Part shown: positions 1-6,396 of the stretch, one piece after another
Numbering within the stretch: position 1 is the first letter of the stretch
How the letters are laid out: every line of letters begins with the position of its first letter
Assembly: GCA_029256645.1 (NCBI GenBank)
Contig: JAQSXM010000207.1
Coordinates: forward strand, 1 to 6,396
Source of the DNA: Sporomusa sp.
Lineage (GTDB): Bacteria; Bacillota_C; Negativicutes; Sporomusales; Sporomusaceae
Direction: 5' to 3'
Length of the DNA stretch: 6,396 nt
Translations under genes and position numbers: made by a program
Notes under the pieces: model-generated
What the model was told of the DNA's origin: nothing
Seen by the model: only the letters and a program-made list of their open reading frames with translations
The model's database searches: none

Positions 1-569
1 TAAGCCCAGATATCAATCTCATTCCAGTGCAGGATGGGATGTACCCGGATATGATTGCCTTTGGGGAAATCGGTTTTAAACTGGTTCCACAGCTCAGGCG
101 GCTGGTTGGTATAATCCCATTCTGAGTCTTTATTGCGTTCGCTAAATACCCGTTCCTTGGAGCGTGACCCCTCTTCATCCCGGCGTATTCCTAATATCAG
201 CCCTTCGAACTCATATTTTGTAACCACCTGCTGCAAACCGTCGGTTTTTAAAGCCCTACAGCATACCAGCCGGCCTTTTTCCGGCCCCATTCCTGCCTGC
301 AGCGCCTCTTCGTTGGTATGGACAATCAGCTCAAGGTTGTATTCCTTTGCTACCCTGTCCCGAAACTGGATCATCTCAGGGATTTTATAGGTTGTATCAA
401 CATGAATAAACGGAAACGGACAGTGCCCAAAGAATGCCTTTTTGGCCAGCCATAATAATACAGTCGAGTCTTTGCCAATTGACCACAGCATACCCAGCTT
501 GCCAAACTTCTTATAGGCTTCTCTCAATATAAAAATACTTTGTGCTTCCAAGCGATCCAAATGATCCAT
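1..569 (-). CDS. cysD: Sulfate adenylyltransferase subunit 2 (ATP sulfurylase small subunit), 3' end beyond window
   Basis: CysD catalyses adenylylation of sulfate by ATP to give APS and pyrophosphate in the cytoplasm, normally together with the GTPase CysN. I translated this frame by hand: 189 residues are visible and it stays open to the left edge, so roughly the last 80-110 residues of a usual 270-300 residue CysD are missing. The PP-loop is SIGKDS at residues 30-35, the same form as in E. coli CysD. Other family blocks are PFPFIHVDT (51-59), LKTDGL (107-112), [12 protein letters not shown] (129-140) and [15 protein letters not shown] (174-188). The ATG is preceded by GGAGG with a 9-base spacer, and the gap to the upstream ferredoxin stop is 14 bases, so the two are almost certainly cotranscribed. 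A PAPS reductase (CysH) also has a PP-loop, but the RRDEE-SR-KER block and the N-terminus are CysD-like. cysN may follow beyond the edge; that is inference. Confidence 0.95.
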   Translation of the reverse strand, partial: MDHLDRLEAQSIFILREAYKKFGKLGMLWSIGKDSTVLLWLAKKAFFGHCPFPFIHVDTTYKIPEMIQFRDRVAKEYNLELIVHTNEEALQAGMGPEKGRLVCCRALKTDGLQQVVTKYEFEGLILGIRRDEEGSRSKERVFSERNKDSEWDYTNQPPELWNQFKTDFPKGNHIRVHPILHWNEIDIWA

Positions 570-583
570 ATATAAACGCCTCC

Positions 584-898
584 CTAATATGCATTGGCCT
601 GGTTCTTATCCACAGGTATAATCCGCTCCCGGCCATCAGGCTGAACAACAATCCAGTACAGCACAGAGCCGTCCTGCCGGGTGTAGAGCAAACTGCCCCG
701 TCCCCCGATATCAGCCCCCAGATAATACTGAATTGCCTTATAGTTACATTCCTTTAAACAGGAGGTACAGCCCCAACAGTCCTGGGGAGCTGTAATCTCT
801 GTTTTCCCTGAGCCGCCGGCACTGAGCAGGCTGCCAGGACAGACCTCCCGGCACTTGCCACAGCCGCTGCACTTTTGGCTGTCAATCCTGATGCTCAT
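584..898 (-). CDS. aprB: AprB-like APS reductase beta subunit (2x[4Fe-4S] ferredoxin)
   Basis: This is a 104-residue iron-sulfur protein that would pass electrons to the FAD of the AprA-like subunit encoded just upstream. From the chosen start, two cysteine clusters are visible: [12 protein letters not shown] (residues 10-21) and [12 protein letters not shown] (41-52), each C-x2-C-x2-C-x3-C. After the second cluster, the segment [14 protein letters not shown]...[18 protein letters not shown] resembles the beta-sheet segment of dissimilatory AprB (PMGGT..PLR....MWTIKFRNGNVKRFKFPI in the part I recall), which makes AprB more likely than a generic ferredoxin. It ends about 45 residues earlier than the ~150-residue AprB of sulfate reducers and lacks the long C-terminal tail. 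An in-frame ATG three codons upstream (907) directly abuts the AGAGGG ribosome site, while the ATG at 898 lies 9 bases from it, so I prefer 898. It overlaps the end of aprA by 17 bases, which suggests translational coupling. Confidence 0.85.
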   Translation of the reverse strand: MSIRIDSQKCSGCGKCREVCPGSLLSAGGSGKTEITAPQDCWGCTSCLKECNYKAIQYYLGADIGGRGSLLYTRQDGSVLYWIVVQPDGRERIIPVDKNQANAY

Positions 899-2564
899 AG
901 ATCTCATCCCTCTTTACCAAGTCTCTAAACACAATCCTGACTTCACCGTTTTCCAGCCTGGAGTTAACGTATTTTAGCCAGTCATTATCATTTTTGTCCG
1001 GATAATCGGTGTTTTCCTGAAATGAGTGCCAGCGGGTCTCTTGCCTGGCCTCAAGATGGCTGATGAGAACCTTGCAGACATACAGCCTGTCAATCACCTC
1101 ACAGGTATGCAGTAGCTGACGCATGTCCTTGGCCCGTAGTTGCCTGCACAAAACCAGCAACTCTTCGATCCGCTGTCTGGCCACCTGCAGCTTCTGGTAA
1201 TTATAGGCATAACCTGATGAAATGCCGCCGGCATAATCATCCATATTTTTTTGCATGGCCTCTTCGATGTCGGCCGCAGTGTAAAGTGCTTCCCCTTGCA
1301 GCAAGTGCTGCAAAGCTGCTATCCTGCTGTGTATTTCAGTTTGCTCCGGCCAGTGATTCTGTTGATCCTTTATATAGTCCAAGACCGAGAATGCGGCAAT
1401 CTCCCCCTCGGCAAAACAGCCTGTCACAAATTTTTGCGGGCTGCCCCCGGCCACATCACCGGCAGCGTACAGTCCGGCAAGGGTTGTCGCCCGGTGGGTG
1501 TCTACCCAATACCCGCTGGCGGTATGCCCCCCGACAATATAGGGCTCGGTACCTTCTATCTCCACGTTTTCCGCAGCAGGTCCCTGCCGTTCCAGCCAGC
1601 GCAGCGTCTGGGCCGGAGCCATATTCAGATAGGCTTTGTATAATTCGTCTTCCTGCTTTGCAGTAATCCCTACTGTCTTTAAGAAACAAGGCCCCTGGCC
1701 CTGTTTATTTTCCATAACGGTAGAGTATAGGCGGTTAGCGGTACTCATAACCCCATATTGTTTTTCATATTCCTCGCCCCGGCTGTTTACCTGCTGCGCA
1801 CCAACACCCTGGGCAATGGTGCCTGTAGGGGCAATCGTATCCTTACAGCGCAAAGCGATAAACCGCATCTCAAATGTAGTCATTTCCGCGCCGGCCCTAA
1901 TGCCCATCGCATAACCCGCCCCGGTATTAAAGGGGCTATACCACAGCTTATGTCTGGAGAAGCCGGGGTTATTGGGCCGGTAAAGACCGGCGGCGCCCCC
2001 GGTGGCACAGATGACAGACTTGGCAGAGATAATATAAAAAATGGGAGAGTCTACAGAAAAGCCATACGCACCGACCACTTTTCCATCCTGCACAATATAA
2101 TCGGTCATGTTAATCCGGTTAATTACAGTCACATCCTGGCAGTTCCCTATAGCCTCAGCCAGAATTGGCTTGATGTTCTCACCGTTGATTTTTATGTTCC
2201 TGTTTCCTCTGGCAACATATTCGCCACCGGCATCTTTCTGGATAACCAGACCCAGTTGCTCCATTTTATGGGTGACTTGATTCAGCCGCGCTGCTGCCGT
2301 ATAGACAAGATCCTCTCTAACTACACCGGCAGCATCATTTTTAACATAATTAAGGTAGCTTGCCGGTGTTTGACCTTTAACAATATATGCATTAAGGGCA
2401 TTCACCCCGGCTGCCAGACAGCCGCTGCGTTTAATATTGGCCTTTTCTGCAATAATGACCTTGGCAGCAGAATTCTCCGCAATTGTTAGGGCGGCAAAAC
2501 AGCCTGCTGTCCCGCCGCCGATAATGAGGATGTCTGTTTCGAGTCGCTTTTGCTCTAAAATCAT
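882..2564 (-). CDS. aprA: AprA-like adenylylsulfate (APS) reductase alpha subunit, FAD flavoprotein
   Basis: This 560-residue cytoplasmic flavoprotein belongs to the fumarate reductase/succinate dehydrogenase flavoprotein superfamily and most resembles AprA, which reduces APS to sulfite and AMP at the FAD. The N-terminal dinucleotide-binding fold shows DILIIGGGTAG (11-21) and acidic E40. AprA-like blocks follow: SGCLAAGVNALNAY (47-60), VKNDAAGVVREDLVY (74-88), INGENIKPILAEA (126-138), ATGGAAGLYRP (187-197), WYSPFNTGAGYAMGIRAGAEM (208-228, first and last residues cited), RFIALRCKDTIAPTG (234-248), TEPYIVGGHTASGYWV (339-354) and GLYAAGDVAG (364-373). H347, N58 and R234 or R239 are candidates for the substrate-site His, Asn and Arg described in Archaeoglobus AprA. 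The C-terminal helical domain ends with the ARQETRWHSFQENTDYPDKND-type motif (506-526). Dissimilatory AprA is usually about 620-660 residues, so this is a compact form. The ATG has only a weak ribosome site, but an in-frame TGA 9 bases upstream rules out an earlier start. A generic fumarate reductase or L-aspartate oxidase is the alternative; the neighbours cysD and the AprB-like gene favour APS reductase. Confidence 0.88.
   Translation of the reverse strand: MILEQKRLETDILIIGGGTAGCFAALTIAENSAAKVIIAEKANIKRSGCLAAGVNALNAYIVKGQTPASYLNYVKNDAAGVVREDLVYTAAARLNQVTHKMEQLGLVIQKDAGGEYVARGNRNIKINGENIKPILAEAIGNCQDVTVINRINMTDYIVQDGKVVGAYGFSVDSPIFYIISAKSVICATGGAAGLYRPNNPGFSRHKLWYSPFNTGAGYAMGIRAGAEMTTFEMRFIALRCKDTIAPTGTIAQGVGAQQVNSRGEEYEKQYGVMSTANRLYSTVMENKQGQGPCFLKTVGITAKQEDELYKAYLNMAPAQTLRWLERQGPAAENVEIEGTEPYIVGGHTASGYWVDTHRATTLAGLYAAGDVAGGSPQKFVTGCFAEGEIAAFSVLDYIKDQQNHWPEQTEIHSRIAALQHLLQGEALYTAADIEEAMQKNMDDYAGGISSGYAYNYQKLQVARQRIEELLVLCRQLRAKDMRQLLHTCEVIDRLYVCKVLISHLEARQETRWHSFQENTDYPDKNDNDWLKYVNSRLENGEVRIVFRDLVKRDEIYEHQD
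908..913 (-). promoter_or_regulatory. Ribosome binding site that decides the aprB-like start
   Basis: On the minus strand AGAGGG is followed directly by ATGAGATCT and then ATGAGC. The first ATG (907) has zero spacing and is unlikely to be used; the second (898) has a normal 9-base spacing. The site lies inside the 3' end of the aprA-like gene, as expected for coupled translation. Confidence 0.65.
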
Positions 2565-2605
2565 TTCACTTCACACTACTTTCCGCTTCCTGCCGGCTGA
2601 CTAGT

Positions 2606-2652
2606 AAAAAGGTTAAGACAAACCCTCAATCCGTGCAGGAGTTTGCTTAACC
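2606..2652 (-). terminator. Intrinsic-terminator-like hairpin between cysA and aprA-like gene
   Basis: Read on the minus strand, GGTTAAGCAAAC (2652-2641) can pair with GTTTGTCTTAACC (2623-2611), giving 12 base pairs with one bulged T. A further CCT/AGG pairing inside leaves a loop of about 10 bases. The stem is followed at once by five T residues (2610-2606). It begins 5 bases after the cysA stop and ends 41 bases before the aprA-like start. This is the form of a Rho-independent terminator acting on transcripts from the transporter genes. Because no other promoter is obvious in the 41 bases that follow, it may be a partial terminator that lowers expression of the reductase genes. The plus strand lacks a T tract after the stem, so it looks one-directional. 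Confidence 0.75.
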
Positions 2653-2657
2653 ATTAT

Positions 2658-3731
2658 TTAGATAACATAATCATCCGGAATAAATATTTTCAAGTCCTTA
2701 GGTTTAACGAATACCTGCTCCCCTGACTGTAGGTTAAGGGCACGAAACCGCTCTTTACCTAATTCAGCCTCCATCATCTCGCCGGTATCTTCTCTTTTTA
2801 ATTCCAGATGCACACTCGGGCCAACTGCCCGGATAAAGAGAATTCGCGCCGGGATGAATTCATGACCTTTTTGCTCCCGCTCTACCTCAATATTATAGGG
2901 GCGTACAAAACTTACAGCCTGGGTATCGAGTGTATTAACGTGTTCAGGCGCTTCTATTTCAATCGGGCCGATACTGATCCGGCCTTTATGAATCCGCCCG
3001 CGGAAAAGGTTAACATTGCCTAAGAAGTCATATACAAACGGATTAACAGGGTTCTCATAGACCTCTTCCGGTGTACCCAGTTGCTCAATGCGACCATTGT
3101 TCAGGATTACGATGCGGTCAGCCACATCCAGCGCCTCTTCCTGATCATGGGTGACAAAAACACTGGTAACATTCAGTTCATCGTGCAGTTGCCGCAGCCA
3201 ACGCCGCAGCTCTTTGCGCACTTTGGCATCCAGAGCACCAAACGGTTCATCTAAAAGCAACACCTTGGGTTCAACCGCAAGTGCCCTGGCGAGCGCTACC
3301 CGCTGACGCTGCCCACCAGACAACTGAGTTGGATACCGGCCTGACATCCCCTCCAGCTTTACCAGGCTCAACAAGGTCTGCACCTTCTCGTTTATCTCGC
3401 TTTTTGAAGGCCGCAGATGACTGGGGCGAACATTGAGACCAAAGGCGACATTCTCAAAAACGGTCATGTGACGGAATAAGGCATAATGTTGAAAGACAAA
3501 ACCTACCTGTCTTTGTTGAACATTTCTTTCAGTTGTATCCTCACCATGAAAGAGAATGGAGCCTTGGTCAGCAACCTCTAAACCGGCAATAATCCGCAAT
3601 AGTGTCGTCTTACCCGAGCCTGATGGCCCTAAAAGTGCTACAAGTTCTCCAGTTGGAATTGTCAGATTGACATCTTTCAATGCGGTAAACGAACCAAACT
3701 GCTTATTTATATTAACAATCTCAATACTCAT
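2658..3731 (-). CDS. cysA: Sulfate/thiosulfate ABC transporter ATP-binding protein
   Basis: CysA is the ATPase that powers sulfate and thiosulfate import through the CysT/CysW channel on the cytoplasmic face of the membrane. All ABC motifs are intact in the 357 residues: Walker A GPSGSGKT (35-42), Q-loop Q81 in VFQHYALF, signature LSGGQRQR (137-144), Walker B VLLLDEP (157-163), D-loop GALD (165-168) and switch histidine H195 in VTHDQEEAL. The NFLG-type linker ([12 protein letters not shown], 236-247) and the remaining ~110 residues form the C-terminal regulatory (TOBE-like) domain seen in CysA, and the length is normal for the family. Its ATG overlaps the cysW stop as ATGA, so translation is probably coupled; a purine-rich AGAGGGGG lies 7 bases upstream. 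The context with cysT, cysW and sbp makes sulfate a safer assignment than molybdate or another oxyanion. Confidence 0.97.
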   Translation of the reverse strand: MSIEIVNINKQFGSFTALKDVNLTIPTGELVALLGPSGSGKTTLLRIIAGLEVADQGSILFHGEDTTERNVQQRQVGFVFQHYALFRHMTVFENVAFGLNVRPSHLRPSKSEINEKVQTLLSLVKLEGMSGRYPTQLSGGQRQRVALARALAVEPKVLLLDEPFGALDAKVRKELRRWLRQLHDELNVTSVFVTHDQEEALDVADRIVILNNGRIEQLGTPEEVYENPVNPFVYDFLGNVNLFRGRIHKGRISIGPIEIEAPEHVNTLDTQAVSFVRPYNIEVEREQKGHEFIPARILFIRAVGPSVHLELKREDTGEMMEAELGKERFRALNLQSGEQVFVKPKDLKIFIPDDYVI

Positions 3732-4627
3732 ACCTTAACCCCCTCTACCTCTGGCTCCTGGCTTTGCTGCTGCACTTTCCACTCGGCAATATTTTTTACA
3801 ACTAAGGTTATAATCGCCATCAGCGTCATCAGGGAGGCCACGGCAAAAGCCGCTACAAACTGATATTCGTTATACAAAATTTCTACATGCAGGGGCATAG
3901 TGTTGGTAAGACCGCGAATATGGCCTGATACGACCGATACCGCACCAAATTCTCCGACTGCCCTGGCACTGGTAAGAATAACACCGTAGATCAAGCCCCA
4001 TTTAATATTGGGTAAGGTAACATGCCAAAAAGTTCTCCAGCCGCTCGCGCCAAGTGTCAAAGCCGCCTCTTCCTCAGCAGTCCCCTGAGCCTGCATAAGG
4101 GGAATAAGTTCACGGGCAATAAAAGGAAAAGTAACAAAAACCGTGGCCAAAACAATACCGGGCACAGCAAAAATGACCTTGATATCATTGGCAGACAGCC
4201 AGGGCCACAACACACCCGGTTTACCAAACAAAAATACAAAGATCAGGCCTGCGATAACCGGCGAGACGGCAAAAGGCAGGTCAATCAATGTAATCAGAAA
4301 GTTTCTGCCGCGAAATTCAAATTTGGCTATCCCCCAGGCTGCCGCCAGACCAAACAGCGTATTAAGCGGTACAGCAATCACTACTGTCAGTAGTGTAAGC
4401 TGTATGGCAGCCCAAGCATCAGGTGTAGTAATCGCTTTGACGTAAAGTGCAGCCCCTTGTTCAAACGCCTTGGCGAACACGGCAATCACCGGAATAATCA
4501 ACATGATCCCCAGAAAGCCAAGAGCAATGGCGATGAGCAGCCAGCGAATCAGGGGTAGTTCTGTTATCGCACCAGCAGTCTGACGCCGGGGCGTGGCAGC
4601 GTGTCGCAGCGCTATATTGCCAGCCAT
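3728..4627 (-). CDS. cysW: Sulfate ABC transporter permease CysW
   Basis: This 299-residue inner-membrane permease forms the sulfate channel together with CysT. Hydrophobic segments lie near residues 28-52, 74-100, 111-134, 151-171, 209-232 and 256-280, giving the usual six helices. The cytoplasmic EAA loop that docks on CysA is [21 protein letters not shown] (186-206, ends cited only as boundaries), with the conserved EAA, G and P. The family motifs [15 protein letters not shown] (114-128) and [15 protein letters not shown] (225-239) are typical of CysW, whereas the CysT partner has [12 protein letters not shown]. The start is supported by GGAGG 8 bases upstream. It lies 20 bases after cysT and overlaps cysA by four bases. 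The polar tail after residue 284 is somewhat rich in Gln and Glu; its role is unknown. Confidence 0.96.
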   Translation of the reverse strand: MAGNIALRHAATPRRQTAGAITELPLIRWLLIAIALGFLGIMLIIPVIAVFAKAFEQGAALYVKAITTPDAWAAIQLTLLTVVIAVPLNTLFGLAAAWGIAKFEFRGRNFLITLIDLPFAVSPVIAGLIFVFLFGKPGVLWPWLSANDIKVIFAVPGIVLATVFVTFPFIARELIPLMQAQGTAEEEAALTLGASGWRTFWHVTLPNIKWGLIYGVILTSARAVGEFGAVSVVSGHIRGLTNTMPLHVEILYNEYQFVAAFAVASLMTLMAIITLVVKNIAEWKVQQQSQEPEVEGVKV

Positions 4628-4647
4628 ACGTACCGCCTCCTCTCAAA

Positions 4648-5487
4648 TCAATTATGTCGTTTGCTTTGCCACCATTGTAAAATATTTATCACAAACAGCA
4701 TGATAAATGAAACAATCAACATCACGGTTGCAATAGCACTTGCGCCGGCATAGTCATACTGCTCAAGCTTTGTCATGATTAATAGCGGCGTAATCTCGGT
4801 TCTCATCGGCATATTGCCGGAGATAAACACAACCGAACCGTATTCTCCCAAGGCCCGGGCAAAGGCTAAGGCAAATCCGGTCAATAGGGCCGGGAGTATC
4901 TCCGGGAAAATAACCTTTATAAAGGTTTGCAAGCGGCCAGCTCCCAGGCTGGCCGCCGCTTCTTCCACTTCTTTGTCCAACGTTTGCAGGACAGGCTGAA
5001 TCATTCGCACCACAAACGGCAGCCCGATAAAGGTGAGGGCAATGACGACCCCGAGCGGTGAATAAGCACCCTTTATGCCAATCATAGCTAAATATTTACC
5101 AATCCAGCCGTTCGGGGCATACAGTGTTGTCAGGGTAATACCGGCAACCGCGGTAGGGAGGGCAAACGGCAGGTCAACAAGACCGTCAATGATCCGTTTG
5201 CCTGGAAACGAATAGCGAACCAGTACCCAGGCCACCAGCAAACCAAATACTGCATTAATCGACGCGGCAATCAGCGAAGCGCCAAAGCTCAGTTTATAGG
5301 AAGCGATCAATCGCGGAGCTGTGATGATCTCCCAAAAATGAGTCCACCCTATCCCTGTTGCGTTAAGAATAATAGTGGATAGTGGAATCAATACTAAGAG
5401 CCCCAGATAAGTAATAGTAAATCCCATTGTCAGGCCAAAACCCGGCAATATACTATGTTTAGTTATTATAAGGGATTTAAGACTCAT
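4648..5487 (-). CDS. cysT: Sulfate ABC transporter permease CysT
   Basis: CysT (also called CysU) is the second membrane subunit of the sulfate importer. The 279-residue protein shows six hydrophobic segments, near residues 19-41, 64-90, 102-123, 144-164, 197-222 and 248-271. The EAA motif contacting CysA is at 176-195 ([10 protein letters not shown]...IFP). [14 protein letters not shown] (104-117) and [19 protein letters not shown] (214-232, nearly contiguous) are CysT family signatures. A GGGGAG ribosome site lies 5 bases before the ATG and the sbp stop is 17 bases upstream, so it belongs to the same transcript. ModB-like molybdate permeases share the fold but are usually shorter and occur singly; the CysT/CysW pair next to sbp settles the choice. 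Confidence 0.96.
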   Translation of the reverse strand: MSLKSLIITKHSILPGFGLTMGFTITYLGLLVLIPLSTIILNATGIGWTHFWEIITAPRLIASYKLSFGASLIAASINAVFGLLVAWVLVRYSFPGKRIIDGLVDLPFALPTAVAGITLTTLYAPNGWIGKYLAMIGIKGAYSPLGVVIALTFIGLPFVVRMIQPVLQTLDKEVEEAAASLGAGRLQTFIKVIFPEILPALLTGFALAFARALGEYGSVVFISGNMPMRTEITPLLIMTKLEQYDYAGASAIATVMLIVSFIMLFVINILQWWQSKRHN

Positions 5488-5504
5488 GATTACTCCCCAC
5501 TTCG

Positions 5505-6396
5505 TTACTGTTTGGCTTTCGGTGTATAAATCTGGTCAAAGAGGCCGCCGTCTTTAAAGTGTTTATTGTGGGTTTGAGTCCAGCCACCCAGATCGGCTAT
5601 GCTAAACAAGTTAAGTTTAGGAAACTGGCTGGCATATTTGGCGGCAACGGCTTCATTACGCGGACGATAGTAGTTTTTAGCGGCAATTTCCTGTCCCTGG
5701 TCAGTATAGAGGTATTCCAGATATGCTTGCGCAATCTGCCGGGTTCCTCTTTTGTCAACGACTTTATCTACCACTGAAACCGGTGGTTCTGCCAGGATAC
5801 TGAGGGAAGGTGCCACAATCTCAAATTTATCCTTACCTAATTCTTTTCCTGCCAGTAACGCTTCATTTTCCCAGGCAAGCAGTACATCACCAATACCACG
5901 TTCAACAAAAGTAGTTGTTGAACCCCGGGCCCCGGTATCAAGCACCGGTACATTCTGATAAAGTTTGGTTATGAAATCTTTAGCTTGGTTTTCATCATTA
6001 TTATACTTTTTCAAGGCATATCCCCAGGCTGCAAGATGGTTCCAACGAGCACCACCTGAGGTTTTCGGATTAGGAGTAATGACTGAGACCCCTGGTTTGA
6101 TCAAATCATCCCAGTCCTTAATATTCTTGGGATTGCCCTTGCGTACCAGAAAGACAATGGTCGATGTGTACGGGGTAGAATTCTGGGACAAACGCTTTTG
6201 CCAGTCAGGTGCAATCAGGCCTGCATTCTGCAGTTCATCAATGTCTTGTGCTAATGCCAGTGTTACAACATCGGCTTCAATCCCTTCACGCACGGTCCGG
6301 GCCTGGGCGCCTGAACCACCGTGGGACTGCTGAATGGTAACCGTCTGACCGGTTTTATTCTTCCAGTATGCAGCAAATGCTTCATTGAATTCTTTA
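5505..6396 (-). CDS. sbp: Sulfate-binding protein of the ABC importer, 5' end beyond window
   Basis: This is the extracytoplasmic (periplasmic in a diderm cell) protein that delivers sulfate to CysTWA. The frame stays open to the right edge; 296 residues are visible, beginning [16 protein letters not shown]. Aligned from memory with enterobacterial Sbp, the signal peptide and only about the first 15 mature residues are missing. Sulfate-contacting blocks known from the Salmonella structure are present: SHGGSG (visible residues 24-29), TSGGARW, GARGST and LLAWENEA with its Trp. Other matches are [57 protein letters not shown] and [17 protein letters not shown] codon at 6293 is not the true start, because homology continues upstream of it. 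CysP (thiosulfate-binding) is the close alternative, but the sequence follows Sbp more closely. Confidence 0.95.
   Translation of the reverse strand, partial: KEFNEAFAAYWKNKTGQTVTIQQSHGGSGAQARTVREGIEADVVTLALAQDIDELQNAGLIAPDWQKRLSQNSTPYTSTIVFLVRKGNPKNIKDWDDLIKPGVSVITPNPKTSGGARWNHLAAWGYALKKYNNDENQAKDFITKLYQNVPVLDTGARGSTTTFVERGIGDVLLAWENEALLAGKELGKDKFEIVAPSLSILAEPPVSVVDKVVDKRGTRQIAQAYLEYLYTDQGQEIAAKNYYRPRNEAVAAKYASQFPKLNLFSIADLGGWTQTHNKHFKDGGLFDQIYTPKAKQ

Noticed and set aside
133..390. Plus-strand 85-codon frame near the left edge
   Set aside because: The minus strand of this stretch encodes cysD with clear conserved motifs, so this frame is a shadow.
1217..1666. Overlapping plus-strand open frames of 130-149 codons opposite aprA-like
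   Set aside because: Antisense shadows rich in Pro, Arg, Ser and Cys with no family resemblance and two competing frames over the same stretch.
1758..2489. Plus-strand open frame of 243 codons opposite the aprA-like gene
   Set aside because: It lies wholly antisense to a strongly supported gene, its translation has no recognisable domain, and it has the irregular composition of a shadow frame.
2588..2634. Possible sigma-70-type promoter before aprA-like (TTGAGG and TACTAG on the minus strand)
   Set aside because: The -10 candidate matches the consensus poorly and the elements overlap the terminator hairpin, so I do not claim it.
4022..4445. Plus-strand frames opposite cysW
   Set aside because: Basic, low-information translations antisense to a conserved permease; no ribosome site or domain seen.
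6291..6293. GTG codon as the start of the sulfate-binding protein
   Set aside because: The same frame continues to the right edge with clear Sbp homology including the SHGGSG ligand block, so the real start lies outside the window.

Overview
The window reads as one minus-strand gene cluster for taking up sulfate and reducing it to sulfite. In transcription order (right to left) it holds sbp (sulfate-binding protein, 5' end cut by the window edge), cysT and cysW (permeases), cysA (ATPase), an intrinsic-terminator-like hairpin, an aprA-like flavoprotein, an aprB-like double-[4Fe-4S] ferredoxin, and cysD (ATP sulfurylase small subunit, 3' end cut by the window edge). No plus-strand gene, tRNA, rRNA, CRISPR array or mobile element is supported. 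Apart from the 93-base cysA/aprA gap, intergenic space is 20 bases or less.

The genes form a pathway. Sbp captures periplasmic or extracytoplasmic sulfate, CysT/CysW/CysA import it using ATP, CysD (normally with CysN, which may lie just beyond the left edge) activates it to adenosine 5'-phosphosulfate (APS), and the AprA/AprB-like pair would reduce APS to sulfite and AMP. No CysH-type (thioredoxin-dependent) reductase and no CysC kinase are visible. The reductase is therefore of the flavin/iron-sulfur type known from dissimilatory sulfate reducers, placed in an assimilation operon. Both subunits are shorter than their dissimilatory counterparts.

Strong Shine-Dalgarno sequences, an anaerobe-style APS reductase and moderate GC content suggest an anaerobic member of the Firmicutes. 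The close resemblance of Sbp to Gram-negative Sbp fits a diderm lineage such as Negativicutes (Sporomusa/Pelosinus-like), but this placement is an inference. The region is compact and orderly, with no sign of recent insertion. The points most worth a second look are the compact AprAB-like reductase and the hairpin that separates the transporter half from the enzyme half.
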